Positions 45,231 to 56,719 are shown, counted from the stretch's first letter. The stretch: DNA of 64,000 bases from Platanthera guangdongensis (GCA_039583875.1 CM077155.1:8048043-8112042), one strand, 5' to 3'. Translations and numbers: made by a program. Notes: generated by a model from the sequence alone, not told the origin.

Positions 45231-46328
45231 TACAAAGGAGGGGGAGGACCTAGCCCTATACCTAGGAATGGGGGCCGAGGAGTTGAGCTCCGTTCTAATT
45301 CATAAAGAAGGCAGAAGTCAGCTCTTAGTTTACTATATCAGCAGGGTCTTAAAGAAGGCAGAACTCAGGTACCCAATTATTGAAAATGTAGCGTTTGACC
45401 TGGTTATTTCGGCTAGGAAGCTCCAACCTTACTTCCAAGTGCACTCGATCTGGGTAGTGATTGATCATCCCATTTGCAATATCCTGGAAGGGATAGAGCA
45501 CTCAGAGACATAAACAAAATGATTAGTAGAGTTGAGCGAGTTCGATATCTCGTTCATCCCCAGACTAGAAATAAAGGCGCAAGTAGTGGAGGATTTCTTG
45601 GCAGACTATGTGGTCGAAGTTGAGGAGCCCAAGCCTTCACACTCGTTAGCATGAGGATGTTGGTGGACGAAGCTTCAGGGAAGCAATCCTTCGAGGGAGG
45701 GGTGATTTTAGTGAGCCCTAGGGAATGAGGATCGAACAAGCAATTGACATTAATTTCCCTCTCACCAATAATCAAGCCGAGTACGAGTCAGTGATCGCAG
45801 GACTTCGCCTGACCATGGAGCTGGGGATATAGGATATACAATTCTTAACCAACTCGATGGTGGTAGCATGTCAGATCAAGGAGAAGTTCGGAGCAAGAGG
45901 GCTAACTCTCCAACGCTACTTGGTGAAGGTCAAGGGTCTCATTGGGCAGCTCTACTCTTTCTCAATTCAGCACGTACCAAGGGAGGAGAGTGCCCCGACG
46001 GACCATCTGGGCAAGTTTGGCCCCCGGGCCGATGACACTATGACAAAGCTTTTTAGACCTTATATTGAGGAGGGGGAGTCAATGGAGGTGGATCAACGAG
46101 CATCATGAATGGATCCGCCAATGCTTTTTAGACCTTCTTTCTTTCGGGTAAGATGACATGGACAAGAGGCGGTTCAGGCATAAATCGACATATTACCTGT
46201 TACATGAAGGAGGGTTATATTGGAAGACCCTCTCAGGGCTTCTAGCCAAGTGTGTATCAGAAGAGGGTGTCCCGAAAGTCCTAGAAGAGATCTACTATGG
46301 GGAGTGTGATAGCCATTCCGGGAGTAGG
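45231..46328 (+). pseudogene. Ty3/gypsy (Tat-like) RNase H and integrase start
   Basis: Peptides GAEELSSVLIHKEGRSQLLVYYISRVLKKAELRYPIIENVAF and the second RNase-H-like part (NNQAEYE-type near 45775, LQRYLVKVKGLIGQLYSFSIQHVPREESAPTDHL) fit the Tat/Retand group, which has a second RNase H. YYLLHEGGLYWKTLSG and EEIYYGECDSHSG start the integrase zinc domain. Stops and frame changes are common. It is truncated on the left against C3. Confidence 0.8.
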
Positions 46329-46509
46329 TGTAACGTCCCGGTTGAGAGCTCAGAGGCTACCGCACCCGAATGGGCCGCATAAGGACTTTTTATGCGGAGA
46401 TGGGTTTGGGTGGCACGGACTGCAGTCCTGTAACGGGGCACCGGGGCGAGACACGCTATGCGGCCCATTCAGGTGCGGTAGCCTTTGAGCTCTCAACCGG
46501 GACGTTACA
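46329..46509. mobile_element. 181-bp foldback element with LTR-like ends
   Basis: The terminal inverted repeats are 53 bp with two mismatches, starting TGTAACGTCCCGG. A perfect 5-bp duplication GTAGG flanks it (46324-46328 and 46510-46514). It interrupts the integrase zinc domain of the Tat-like fragment. The TG...CA ends and 5-bp duplication recall LTR elements; the long arms recall MITEs. No coding capacity. Confidence 0.85.
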
Positions 46510-46514
46510 GTAGG

Positions 46515-46855
46515 ACCTTGTAGGGAAGGGTGCTAAGGCAAGGCTATTTCTGGCTGATTCTTAATAAGGATGCAATTGAGTTTACAAGGAAGTTTCAAAA
46601 ATGCCAATTGTTTGCTCATCTACATCTCCTATCGGACCAAAGGCTCAGGACGATCACAACTTCGTGGCCTTTCGCAATATGGGGGATGGATCTGGTAGGA
46701 CTTTTTCCCCAAGCCAATGGCCAAATGAAGTTTCTACTAGTCATGATCGATTACTTCTCAAAGTGGCTTGAGGTAAAGGCGCTTTCCAATGCAACCCCTT
46801 CAGTTATTAAGAATTTTATGTGGGGGGAGATATTATGTCGACATGGGCTCCCTCT
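46515..46855 (+). pseudogene. Tat-like integrase core
   Basis: Continues after the foldback with KDAIEFTRKFQKCQLFAHLHL (zinc ligands) and WPFAIWGMDLVGLFPQANGQMKFLLVMIDYFSKWLEVKAL, holding the first catalytic aspartate (GMDLVG). It stops at [10 protein letters not shown]; the second aspartate and glutamate are missing by truncation. Confidence 0.82.
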
Positions 46856-47141
<286 letters not shown>

Positions 47142-47147
47142 CTAGTG

Positions 47148-47345
47148 CCCGACACGGGGCTCCACCCCTATGGTTACGCGCCACAGTACCCGGCCCGTGA
47201 CGGCGGGCTTCGCCCGCACCTGGCTGCGGCCGCCCCCCGGATAGCTGCACCCCCGACACGGGGCTCTGCCCCTATGACCACGCGCCACAGTACCCAGCCC
47301 GTGACATCGGGCTTCGCCCGCACCCCGACGGGCTGCGCCCGCCCA
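47148..47345. repeat. GC-rich 104-bp tandem repeat, two copies
   Basis: CCCGACACGGGGCTC starts at 47148 and again at 47252. Both units hold CACGCGCCACAGTACCC, CCCGTGAC and CGGGCTTCGCCCGCACC. The last word forms a small hairpin. The start ACTAGTGCCCG after a TA run resembles plant Helitron-type repeats. Confidence 0.75.
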
Positions 47346-47570
47346 GCGGTGGGATTAAAAAATATAATATTTAGTTATATTTAAAAATATTTAAAATATA
47401 TAATTTCATTATATTTTAAAAAATATAACATTTAATTATATTTTAAAAATATTTTAAAAATATTTTAAATATATAATATTTAATTATATTTTAAAAATAT
47501 TTAAAAAATATAATATTTAATTATATTTAAAAATATTAAAAAAATAAAAATATTTTAAAAAGATAATAGG
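47346..47570. repeat. AT-only imperfect tandem repeat
   Basis: Units such as AAAATATAATATTTAATTATATTT recur four or five times with small changes. No gene. Confidence 0.7.
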
Positions 47571-47575
47571 TGGGA

Positions 47576-47643
47576 TTAATCCCGCCTAAGTTAGGCGGGG
47601 GATTAAATCCCGCCTGGGATTATATTAATCCCAGGCGGGATTT
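47576..47643. repeat. Two adjoining perfect or near-perfect hairpins
   Basis: Hairpin one (47576-47605) has TTAATCCCGCCTAA against TTAGGCGGGGGATTAA. Hairpin two (47605-47643) has 18-base perfect arms, AAATCCCGCCTGGGATTA, around TAT. They share the GGCGGGATTAA word. Confidence 0.9.
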
Positions 47644-48110
47644 AGTCCCACACCGCCAGTTTGGTGAGGAAGTTTAGGTTTATATAGATATGTCAGCCTT
47701 TCTATTGTAATATTGGGTGGGCGGGCATGCTAGGCTGGCGGGTCTGTCGGATTGCTGGGCTTGCGGGCTGGCTGACGGGTCCGCCAGATTCTGGGCTTTT
47801 GGGCGGGCTGGCTGAGTTGTTTTTATTTATAGGATTTTGGGTTTAATTTTGTAGCCCGCTTATTGAAGTGGGTTGTGGGGTACCCTACAAAATATATAGA
47901 TTTGAGAGGCCCTATATAGATTTAGGAGACCTAAGAAAAAAAAATAACGGCCTTGATTCGTTGTCACGATCAACGGTTGTGATCAATATGTAGTTCATAT
48001 TCAACGGACGTGATCGATCGCGATCTGATTCTAGAATTCAAAACTATTTCTTTATAATAGATAAATATATATATATATATATATAACATCATATATATTT
48101 ACATGAGTTC
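47644..48110. other. Repeat-like DNA, possible Helitron-type unit end
   Basis: A GGCGGGCTGGC-rich part is followed by AT-rich DNA ending in TTTATAATAGATAAATATATATA. No gene. The whole 47041-48085 may be one non-autonomous element between TA runs, but its ends cannot be proved. Confidence 0.3.
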
Positions 48111-49265
48111 AAGGTCGTAGCCTAAGTATTTATATAAGCCCGCAGGCTATACCAGCATTATATATAAATCCTCGCTCTCTCTCCCTAACCAGCTCGTCGG
48201 TACTCATGTCTCTAAACTCTGAGGACGTCCGGGGTGCTTCTGCTCGAGTAGTTCTAACTGTTGGCGCAATCTCCTGCGACAGCGGGTCATTACGGTGCTC
48301 TGTTTCCTGTGAATGGTTATTTAAATAACCGTTAGTCATAGAGCTAAGTGGAAACAAATCTTCTCCCCGGATCCATATCCTGGGGACGAGCACACACCCA
48401 CCCAAAAAAAGTAGATAGCCAAAGCAAGGGAGAGTTAGTACAACATTTCATATATATAGACTAGGAGCAACAATAAAGAAACACAACATAATATAAATAG
48501 AATAGCAGCATCAATGTATATCAGTTATAATTAAGGTTCCACAAGTACATTAGCACATCAGGTATCCACAACCTGTACCCTACCACAGGCATTCATAGTC
48601 GCGCACATACTGCAGGCATTCATAGCCGCGCACACCAACCCTATGTCGACATAATATGGACTGCTTCTGTTCCAGTAGGATAGCGATCCCCACGGGCCTC
48701 ACTGATGTGGTTGTAGGTGACAGTGGCCAGTCCTACCAATTCTGGGGGTGGTCTTACCGCACATACCCAGGACCAACATATAACTCTCTGTATTCCTGGA
48801 TGTGGGTGACATCTGGTGATTCAATATTTTGGCCGACTAGCAGAGGAAAACCTGACGGGGCAATATGATGGTCGATCACCCGTGGTACCCGTCTCCCTGT
48901 CGCCTTGATTCATCGACCTTCCCACACCAGTACGAATGTTCTGTGGAAGGGACTAACCCGCCACACAATCAATTTACAATCAATCAGTCTATATTGCTAG
49001 CACTTTTCGGGTTTATGACAGCTGTCCTACTATGCTTCAAACTTCGGGCGGCGACACTCAGCTCAACTTTCAAAAAGGAGCGTATGAGCACTTTATTTGA
49101 TGGTAAACCCAAAGGAACATCTCAATTACGGTTATCCACAACTAAGGCTCAACTTTAACAGACAATTGCTAGTCAGAGTATGACCCACACTTACAATGGT
49201 AAATTGCAGTAATGAAAATACAGTAAATAAAGCTGCTGATAATAAATGCTACATAACTTAAGTGT
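48111..49265. other. Probable Ty3-type LTR piece, no gene
   Basis: Phrases such as CACTGATGTGG...GGGGGTGGTCTTACCGCACATACCC and ATTATATATAAATCC resemble minus-strand Ty3 LTRs. The rest of this DNA probably lies at 61631-63031, beyond the Sirevirus. No coding frame was convincing. Confidence 0.4.
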
Positions 49266-49313
49266 TGAATGAAATGTGACCAGTACAGAACTGAAGTAGT
49301 AATGAAATGAAAG
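49266..49313. repeat. GAACTGAA minisatellite, left part
   Basis: A decayed unit (TGACCAGTACAGAACTGAAGTAG) that matches the array continuing at 61363. The Sirevirus inserted within it. Confidence 0.7.
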
Positions 49314-50884
49314 TGTTGGAACACCCTATTACTGATTTGGGCAGGGATCACTATGTCTCTTAGGAAACCTGTCTTGACCTCATTGTATAGATCTAAAAGT
49401 CAATTAGAATTGAGTCTAAGGGTTAGTAGTTAGGTTTGAAAGCTGCCCTCAAGACCATAGTTTTTCAATTTTGGAGACCAAGTCATTTCGTCGAGCTCAG
49501 TACAACGAATCGTCGAACTCCATTCGACGATCGTTGAGCTCACTTGACGAATCGTCGAACTCCATTCGACGATCTCTGAGCTCAACTTCAACGAGTCGTC
49601 AAACTCCATTCAACGATCTTCGAGCTCAGATTGACGATCTTGACAACAGTTTGATTCTCTATCTCTGAGCTCAGTTTGACGATAGTTGAGCTCAGATCGA
49701 CGATCTCTGTTTCTGTCTAAGTCCAGGCTCTGAGCTCAGTTCAACGATAGTGGAGCTCAGTTCGACGTTTTTCTGAAGAGTTAGACGATTTTCAAGATTC
49801 AAATTCAGACAGTTGTGGAATTATTCTCAGCATTTATGTCAGAGATCCAGTAGCCATTTTTAATTAATCTGGAGCAAGTTTCAAGGAATTTTCAAGGAAT
49901 GTTTTATTGGACTTTCCTCCAGAAGATAAATGCAATTAAGGAAGTCATTTATTGATAGGCTAATGACTATCTTGGACAGTGGATCAATTCTATTCAGATG
50001 AAAGGAATAAAAGATATATTCATTCTCTGCAACAATTATTTAATTACAACTTCTACAATAACTCTTACAACAACAATTACACAAGAGAAAGAGAAAGAGT
50101 TGCAGACACTCTCAGTCTCAAATTCATACAAGAACACACATCACAAAAGGAGATCAACTAACTAAAATTTTCAGATCTCTCTTGATTCAAGTGTTCAAAG
50201 GCCATCATCATTCAAGACTCCAGACACCTCACATTTCAGTTGTTGCTGAAATCATCTTGTGCTGGAGATCAAAACATTTGAAGGCCTATCACCATACTGC
50301 AAAGCTTCACTTCCTGAACAACTCAAGATCTCAGGGGGAGCTTTGACAACATCCACTATCTTCTCTCTGACTGTTGACAGAGAAGATCATCTCATCCTTT
50401 TCTCTCTCTCTCTCTGCTGTAAAGGGTTTTTCAAACTCCCTTCAAAAGTTTGTGATTGGTTTCTGAGACCTTATCAAAACTCAGTGGTGGCAAGACACCT
50501 GATCAAAAAATCTGGTTTGTTTTTGAGCACCTTATCAAAAGCTCATTGGTGCCCAGGACACCTGATCAACTCATCCTGCAGTGGATTCCTACCTAGGGTG
50601 GTAGAAGAGTGGATGTACCCAGGTTTATTGGGGAACCACTATAGCTCCTTGTGTCATCTGGTTGCATATCTTTCTTTTGTTTCTGGCTGTGCTTTGTGTT
50701 TGCTTTGTGATTGCTTTAAGACTGCTTTGTGATTGATCTGTGATTATTCTGTATTTAGATTTACTTTATGTTATTTGGTTCCCTGTTCACTTAGGAATAC
50801 AACAACAGTTGTAAAAAGCTTTTAGCAAGCACCATACTCTATTCACCCCCCTCTAGAGTATATCAGATCTAACTTGCACTTTCA
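49314..50884 (+). repeat. 5' LTR of element C
   Basis: It starts TGTTGGAACACCC and ends GCACTTTCA. It matches 59789-61362 closely. A TATA-type ATAAAAGATATATTC lies near 50007. Confidence 0.95.
49484..49770. repeat. TCGTCGAA...TTCGACGA hairpin array, 5' LTR
   Basis: Arms ATCGTCGAA and TTCGACGAT around CTCCA recur with GAGCTC words. Several units have lost a CpG relative to the 3' LTR. Confidence 0.92.
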
Positions 50885-50886
50885 AT

Positions 50887-50898
50887 TGGTATCAGATC
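50887..50898 (+). promoter_or_regulatory. Primer-binding site of element C
   Basis: TGGTATCAGATC, two bases after the LTR, matches the initiator-tRNA-Met site except near its 3' end. Confidence 0.88.
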
Positions 50899-51043
50899 CA
50901 GGTTGGTTAAAAATACCACATCTTCCAGGTTGGTTACAATACCATACCTTAGTGGTTGTACAGGCTAACACCTGAACCCAAAGATCCCTCCAGTTTGATC
51001 TGCTTGTTTTGATTTTGTTATTAGAATTATTTCTTCACAAATC

Positions 51044-52430
51044 ATGGCCCAAAACAAAGATTATGCTAGTACCAGACCTCCAGTGTGCAATCTATCTAAG
51101 TTTGCAGTTTGGAAGGCAAGGATTAGACTATACATGAACTCTATTGATGAGGACATTTTCAATTCTGTTTTGATAGTGTGTCCAAGGCCTCCAGAGAACA
51201 CAAGTACAAGTGTTGTTCCACCTCCATCAGGAACAGATGCATAGATAAAGAAATGGAAAGTTGTAGATGCAAAAGCTATGAACATTCTAGCCAGACTATG
51301 TCTGATGAGATATTCCAAAAAGTAGCTGAATGCAACTCAGCAAAGGACATCTGAGACAAGTTATCTGAAATAGTCTCAGGATCAGCTGATGAGAGAAAAG
51401 ACAGAAGATCTCACCTCATAACCCAATATGAGAACTTCAAGAAAGGAGAAGCTGAGTCAGTAGCAGACATGTATAATAGACTCAGTCTTATAGTCAATGA
51501 ACTGAAAACTTTGGATAAAGAGATATCATTGACTGAGCTAAATGATAAAATCCTAATGTACTTCCCAAGCACTTGAGACTCAAGGATCTGGCCAATCAAG
51601 GATGCCAGAAGTCTAATGAGATCACAACAGAAGCTCTCTTGGGCAAGCTCAAGTCTTATGAGCTGCTCACTAAGAATAGAGAAGAAGAATAGAAGGATGC
51701 CTCACCAGCCACAAGAAAGGAGAAGTCAACAGCTTTTAAAGCCACTGAAGATCAACCTGAAGACAAAATCCCAGGCAATGATGAGTTGCTTAGTCTACTG
51801 GCCAAAGATTTTACAAAATGGCCAGAAAGGACTTCAGGAAAAGATCATACAAAGAGCACGACAAGCCAAGGTATGATAAATCAAATAACAAAGAGATTAT
51901 CTGTTTTGGTTACAGGAAACCAGGCCACATTGTGCCTGACTGTCCAAAAAACAAAAATAAGGACAGAAAGGACAGGAAAGAAAGAATAAAAGACAAGGAT
52001 TTTAAGAAGAATTGCAATGACAAACCCTCCTCCAGCAAGAACAAACACACAAGGAAGAGATTTGTTGCTGAAACTTGGAGTGAGACAGAAGAAGAATCTG
52101 AAACTTCTTCCAGCTCAAGTGATGATGAAGATGATGCTGAAGAGAAGGAATTCTGCATGATGACTATCAATGCCTCACAACACAATTCTGATGTAGAAGA
52201 GTCAGAATCTGAATCACAGACTCAACCTGAAGAGGACCAGGTAATAAGTTCTTTTGATTTTAATTCTGAGGACTTTAAGTATGAGTTTAAAGCACTATGT
52301 TTAGACTTATTAAAATCTAAGAAGGAAATCATTTCTCTCAGAAATCAATTGTCTGAACACAGTACCTTAAAATCAGATAACCTCAAACTCTCTGAGAAGT
52401 TGGAGTGCTGTAAGGAGTAGATAGCTTTAC
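51044..52430 (+). pseudogene. Gag of element C
   Basis: Starts at ATG 51044 (MAQNKDYASTRPPVCNLSKF) and runs into TAG at 51242. Further stops and shifts follow to 51818. The last piece (51818-52420) has the zinc knuckle in the form CFGYRKPGHIVPDC: the second cysteine is tyrosine, so zinc binding is probably lost. A basic linker, an acidic Ser-rich stretch and a predicted coiled coil (DLLKSKKEIISLRNQLSEHS) follow, as in other SIRE Gag proteins. Confidence 0.85.
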
Positions 52431-53104
52431 TAAAAAGTGAGCTATCAGAGGCCAAAAAGCTTGAAGAATCCCTTAATGGGAGAAACATCAAGCTAATGGA
52501 CATCACAAGCACAGTGAACTCTAGATTCAATAGTACACTGGGCTTGGGTGCTTCATCCAGCCAACCTATAGTACTAACAACCCCAATTAAGTTTATCTCT
52601 GATAAAGGTAAGGGAGTTGTAGAGGTAGCTAGGAAAAATTCTGACTTACCTAAGAAAACAAGAGTTCAACAAAAATCGTCGAACGGAGCTAGACGATCGC
52701 CGAACGGAGATCAACGATCTCAGGCAAAATCGTCGAACTCAGGTCGACGATCTCTAAACCCTGAACTCTGCCACAGTCGATCGTCGAACGGAGCTCGACG
52801 ATCTGACCCAAGATCGTCAAACTCAGCTCAGCGATCGTCGAGCAGAGATCAGAGCTTTGAAAACTTATTCAAGGTAAATCAAAATCCAAACCTAGGGTTC
52901 CTTCATCCCAAAGATTTAACCCTTATACTGAATGGATAATACCTCCAAAGAGATATCATCCTGAAGGTTATAAGAGTCAACCAGGGATGTCATTTATTTC
53001 TGAATTTAAAGGTTATCAACCTAGGCCCAAGGTAAACTGGGTCAAAAACAAGTAAATTGTTTTATGTGCAGGTGAAAACCTATCCAACATCAAACCAGCA
53101 ATGA
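52431..53104 (+). pseudogene. Gag-protease linker, element C, with coding motif array
   Basis: The frame 52496-52939 has no enzyme motif. In 52675-52850 the LTR-type motif is translated as repeated SSNGARRS / SSNSGRRS / SSNSAQRS peptides. The frame ends at 52939 and a degenerate stretch leads to protease. Confidence 0.75.
52675..52850. repeat. TCGTCGAACGGAGCTCGACGA array inside coding region
   Basis: Four to five units with TCGTCGAAC(G/T) and CGACGATC words, same family as the LTR array of this element. Confidence 0.88.
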
Positions 53105-53488
53105 TATTTGGATAGTGGGTGCTCCAAGCACATGACAGGGAGCAAGGACAATTTCACATCCTTCAAAGCCAAGCTTGGACCCAAAGTCATATTTGATGAT
53201 TCAAACTTTGGACTAACAAAAGGATATAGTGCAGTTCAAATTGGCACAGTCACATTCAAGAAAGTAGCCTATGCGGAAGGACTGAAGCACAACTTGATCA
53301 GTATCAGTCAACTATGTGATGAAGGCTACCAAGTGACTTTCAGCAAATCCTTATGCAAGATCAAATCAGAGGACAACACAACTGTGTTGACAGGTAAAAG
53401 GAAAGGTAACATCTATTTAGTAGACTTTCTTTTCACAGAAGTAGATATTTGCCTGTTTAATTCTATTTGTAGACCTAATGAGTTATGA
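53105..53488 (+). pseudogene. Copia protease, element C
   Basis: YLDSGCSKHMTG is the active site. GLKHNLISISQLCDEGYQVTFS closes the domain. TGA at about 53486, in place of the tryptophan of the next WHKRLGH motif, ends the frame. Confidence 0.88.
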
Positions 53489-54385
53489 CATAAGAGACTA
53501 GGGCATATAAACCTTAGAATCATTACTAGGCTCTCCAAGAATAACCTTGTTAGAGGACTACCTTCTGGCCCCTACAAGAAGGAAGGACTCTGTAGGGCTT
53601 GTCAATTAGGCAAGCAAACCAAAAATAGCTTCAAGTCACTTAATAAGAGTGATTCACCTAGGATTTTGTATCTGTTACACATGGATATTTTTGGACCCAT
53701 TACAATACAAAGCTTAGGAGGGAAATATTATACTTTAGTAGTTGTAGATGACTTCTCTAGATTCACATGGGTGTTCTTTCTGAGGAAGAAGTCTGATAAC
53801 TTTAAGTATTTGACAGAGTTTCTCAAATGCATACAGACTGAGTTCAATACTCATATTACCCTGATCAGAAGTGATCATGAGACAGAGTTTGATTCTCTTC
53901 TTATGCAAGAGTTCTGTCAGAGTGAAGGGATCAGACACACTTTCTCAGCTCCTAGAACTCATCAACAAAATGGGGTAGCTGAAAGGAAAAATAGAACCCT
54001 TATTAAATCTGCCACTACATTGTTGTCAGATGCTCATCTTCTTCTATCCTTTTGGGCAGAGGCAGTGAACACCTCCAACTATGTGTTGAATAGAAGTTTA
54101 ATACATAAACTGAAGTGCAAGACTCCCTATGAATTACTCAAAGGGAAGAAACCTAAAGTAGATTATTTTAGAATTTTTGGTTGTATCTGTTACATTCACA
54201 ATAATGACAAGAAATACTTAGCAAAATTTCAAGCTAAAGCTGATGAAGGAGTGTTTCTGGGATACTCCATGATCAGTAAGGTTATAGGGTATATAATAAA
54301 TCAACTCTCAAAATTGAAGAATCTGTTCATATATCTTTTGATGAATCTAACATGTCTTTCAAGGAGAAGAATACTTCTACCATAG
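53489..54385 (+). pseudogene. GAG-pre-integrase and integrase, element C
   Basis: HKRLGHINLRIITRLSKNNLVRGLP and CRACQLGKQ precede the integrase core. VVVDDFSRFTWVFFL has the first aspartate, IRSDHETEF the second (glutamate replaces a usual glycine nearby) and QNGVAERKNRTLI the glutamate. FWAEAVNTSNYVLNR and TPYELLKGKKPK follow. A 1-base shift near 54285 ends the frame. Catalytic triad present. Confidence 0.88.
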
Positions 54386-55965
54386 AACCTTTGCAGGTAC
54401 ACTCTCTTGCTGAAGACTTGGACAGATTACAAATCATTCAAAAAGAGGAAAGCAGTGAAGATGAAGAAGACATTCAACACCTTGAAGAGAAACTTCTTGA
54501 AGAGCCAGTTGTTGTACCACAAGAGGAAACAACAACACAGGTTGGTGAACAATCAACACCCCCTGTTGATTTAGTAACATCAAGAGACCATCCAATTTCC
54601 CAAGTGATTGGAGACATCTCAGCTGGTGTGCAAACTAGAAATCAGGTCAACCAAAACCTGATGCACACTTGCTTTCTTTCTCAAATTGAACCTCAATCCA
54701 TTCAAGATGCAGAGCAAGATCCACACTGGATCATTGCAATGCAAGAAGAGTTGCATCAATTTGAAAGGAACAAAGTTTGGGAACTAGTACCAAGGCCTAA
54801 GGATCACTCCATTGTTGGAACAAAGTGGGTGTTCAGAAACAAATTGGATGATCAAGGAGTCATTGTAAGGAACAAGGCAAGGCTAGTTGCTCAAGGGTAC
54901 TCTCAAGAAGAAGGGATAGATTATGACCAGACTTTTGCACCAGTTGCAAGGTTAGAGGCCATAAGAATCTTCTTAGCATATGCAACACACAAAGGTTTCA
55001 AAGTATACCAGATGGATGTAAAGAGTGCTTTTCTCAATGGAGATATCAAAGAAGAAGTCTATGTCAGACAACCTCCAGGTTTTATCTCTTCAACTCATCC
55101 TGATTATGTTTTCAAGTTGCATAAAGCATTATATGGTCTAAAGCAAGCTCCTAGAGCATGGTATGAGACCCTAGCATGCTTTCTTCTGAAAAATAAGTTT
55201 ATAAGGGGTAGAGTAGACCAAACTCTTTTTATTAGAACTCATAAGTCTCATACCCTACTAGTACAAATCTATGTAGATGATATTATATTTGGCTCTACTG
55301 ATTCAAATTTGTGCAGAAGGTTCTCCAACCTAATGCATTCTAAATTTGAAATGAGTAGCATGGGTGAGCTATCCTTCTTTCTAGGATTGCAAATCAAACA
55401 ACATGCTGAAGGCATATTTATTTCTCAAACCAAGTATGCAAAAGAATTGGTTAAGAAATTTGGTATGTCTGAAGCATCATGTATGAAAACACCTATGCCT
55501 ACTAATGCTATATTAGATGCTGATGAACATGGGAAACCTGTTGATCAGACAACATATAGAGCAATGATTGGCTCTTTATTGTACCTTACAGCTAGTAGAC
55601 CTGACATAATGTTTGCTACATGTATATGTGCTAGATTCCAAGTGAGCCCTACAGAGTCACACCTAACCCTAATAAAAAGGATTCTCAGGTATGTAAAAAG
55701 TTGTCCAAATCTAGGTCTCTGGTATCCAAAAGATTCAGCATTTGACTTAACCGGATTTTCTGATGCTGATTATGCTGGATGCAGAATAGACAGGAAAAGC
55801 ACCAGTGGAACTTGTCAGTTTCTTGGTGACAGACTTGTCTCCTGGTTTTGCAAGAAACAAACATCTGTGTCAACTTCAACTGCTGAAGCTGAATATATGG
55901 CTGCAGGTAGTTGTTGTTCACAAATCTTGATGGATTCAAAACCAACTCCTAGACTATGGCTATAA
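54352..55965 (+). CDS. Copia reverse transcriptase and RNase H, element C
   Basis: Open for 537 codons. Landmarks are [83 protein letters not shown] with the first catalytic aspartate and [14 protein letters not shown] with the intact doublet. [10 protein letters not shown] and the RNase H parts FSDADYAGC and [16 protein letters not shown] follow. The frame shifts at about 55925, so the RNase H end (CDNTSAI, KHIEIRHHF) lies in another frame up to 56210. It copies element RNA to DNA in particles. This is the best preserved enzyme in the window, but it is not a free-standing gene. Confidence 0.93.
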   Translation: MSFKEKNTSTIEPLQVHSLAEDLDRLQIIQKEESSEDEEDIQHLEEKLLEEPVVVPQEETTTQVGEQSTPPVDLVTSRDHPISQVIGDISAGVQTRNQVNQNLMHTCFLSQIEPQSIQDAEQDPHWIIAMQEELHQFERNKVWELVPRPKDHSIVGTKWVFRNKLDDQGVIVRNKARLVAQGYSQEEGIDYDQTFAPVARLEAIRIFLAYATHKGFKVYQMDVKSAFLNGDIKEEVYVRQPPGFISSTHPDYVFKLHKALYGLKQAPRAWYETLACFLLKNKFIRGRVDQTLFIRTHKSHTLLVQIYVDDIIFGSTDSNLCRRFSNLMHSKFEMSSMGELSFFLGLQIKQHAEGIFISQTKYAKELVKKFGMSEASCMKTPMPTNAILDADEHGKPVDQTTYRAMIGSLLYLTASRPDIMFATCICARFQVSPTESHLTLIKRILRYVKSCPNLGLWYPKDSAFDLTGFSDADYAGCRIDRKSTSGTCQFLGDRLVSWFCKKQTSVSTSTAEAEYMAAGSCCSQILMDSKPTPRLWL

Positions 55966-56215
55966 CTTAGAGAAGTCAAAAATATTTTGTGACAATACTA
56001 GTGCTATTTCCATAGCACAAAATCCAGTCCTCCATAGTAGGACAAAACATATAGAAATTAGGCATCACTTTCTAGGGATAATATTGAGAAAAATAAAATT
56101 GAACTTCAATATATCCCAACTGATTTGCAAAGGGGAGATATTTTCACCAAACTCTTGAATGAAAAGAAACACACTTTCTTCCTGAATTAGTTAGGAATGT
56201 TAGATGGAGGAAGTC
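55926..56215 (+). pseudogene. RNase H 3' end, element C
   Basis: After the shift, FCDNTSAISIAQNPVLHSRTKHIEIRHHF can be read in another frame, then a further shift before the pol end near 56215. Confidence 0.8.
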
Positions 56216-56314
56216 TAAAATAATATCCAAGATTTTAAAACTCTAAAAAATGACCAAGACTAGGCAAACATCTTAATTTTTCTAGTGTATAGTGTGTTTC
56301 TGATCTTTGAACTG

Positions 56315-56585
56315 CGCTCGACGATTTTCCCCCCGATCGTCGAACGGAGATCGATGATTTCCGAAATCATCGACCAGAGTTCAGCGCCTCTCAGATAGCC
56401 CTAAACTATCTTTCTCAGGTCAGTGATCGTCATACGGAGCTCGACGATTTTGTTTTCTGAACTATCGTCGAACGGAGCTCGACGCTCTCCAATATCGTCG
56501 AACAGAGATCGACGCTATTGATGACCTTTCAGTTTCCTTTAGAAGCCCAGATCGTCGAACAGAGTTCAACGATCTTTCCTTTTCT
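56315..56585. repeat. TCGTCGAAC / CGACGAT array in pol-ORF3 spacer
   Basis: Six or more units, such as ATCGTCGAACGGAGATCGA and ATCGTCGAACAGAG, fill the noncoding gap between pol and the third ORF. Confidence 0.9.
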
Positions 56586-56719
56586 GCGTCGAACCCTAAT
56601 ATAAAATTCATTTTTCGGCCTTCGTTCTCCCTTTGCGCTTTTATTCTCTCTGCAAATTTTCTCTTTCCCTCCAAACTTCTCTACACTTGGTCGTTTGTTT
56701 GTTAGTTTTTGCAGGAATC

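Noticed and set aside
48130..48405. 91-codon minus-strand frame with a polar, charged protein
   Set aside because: No known domain, no start context and position in probable LTR DNA. It could be a gene fragment, but nothing supports that.
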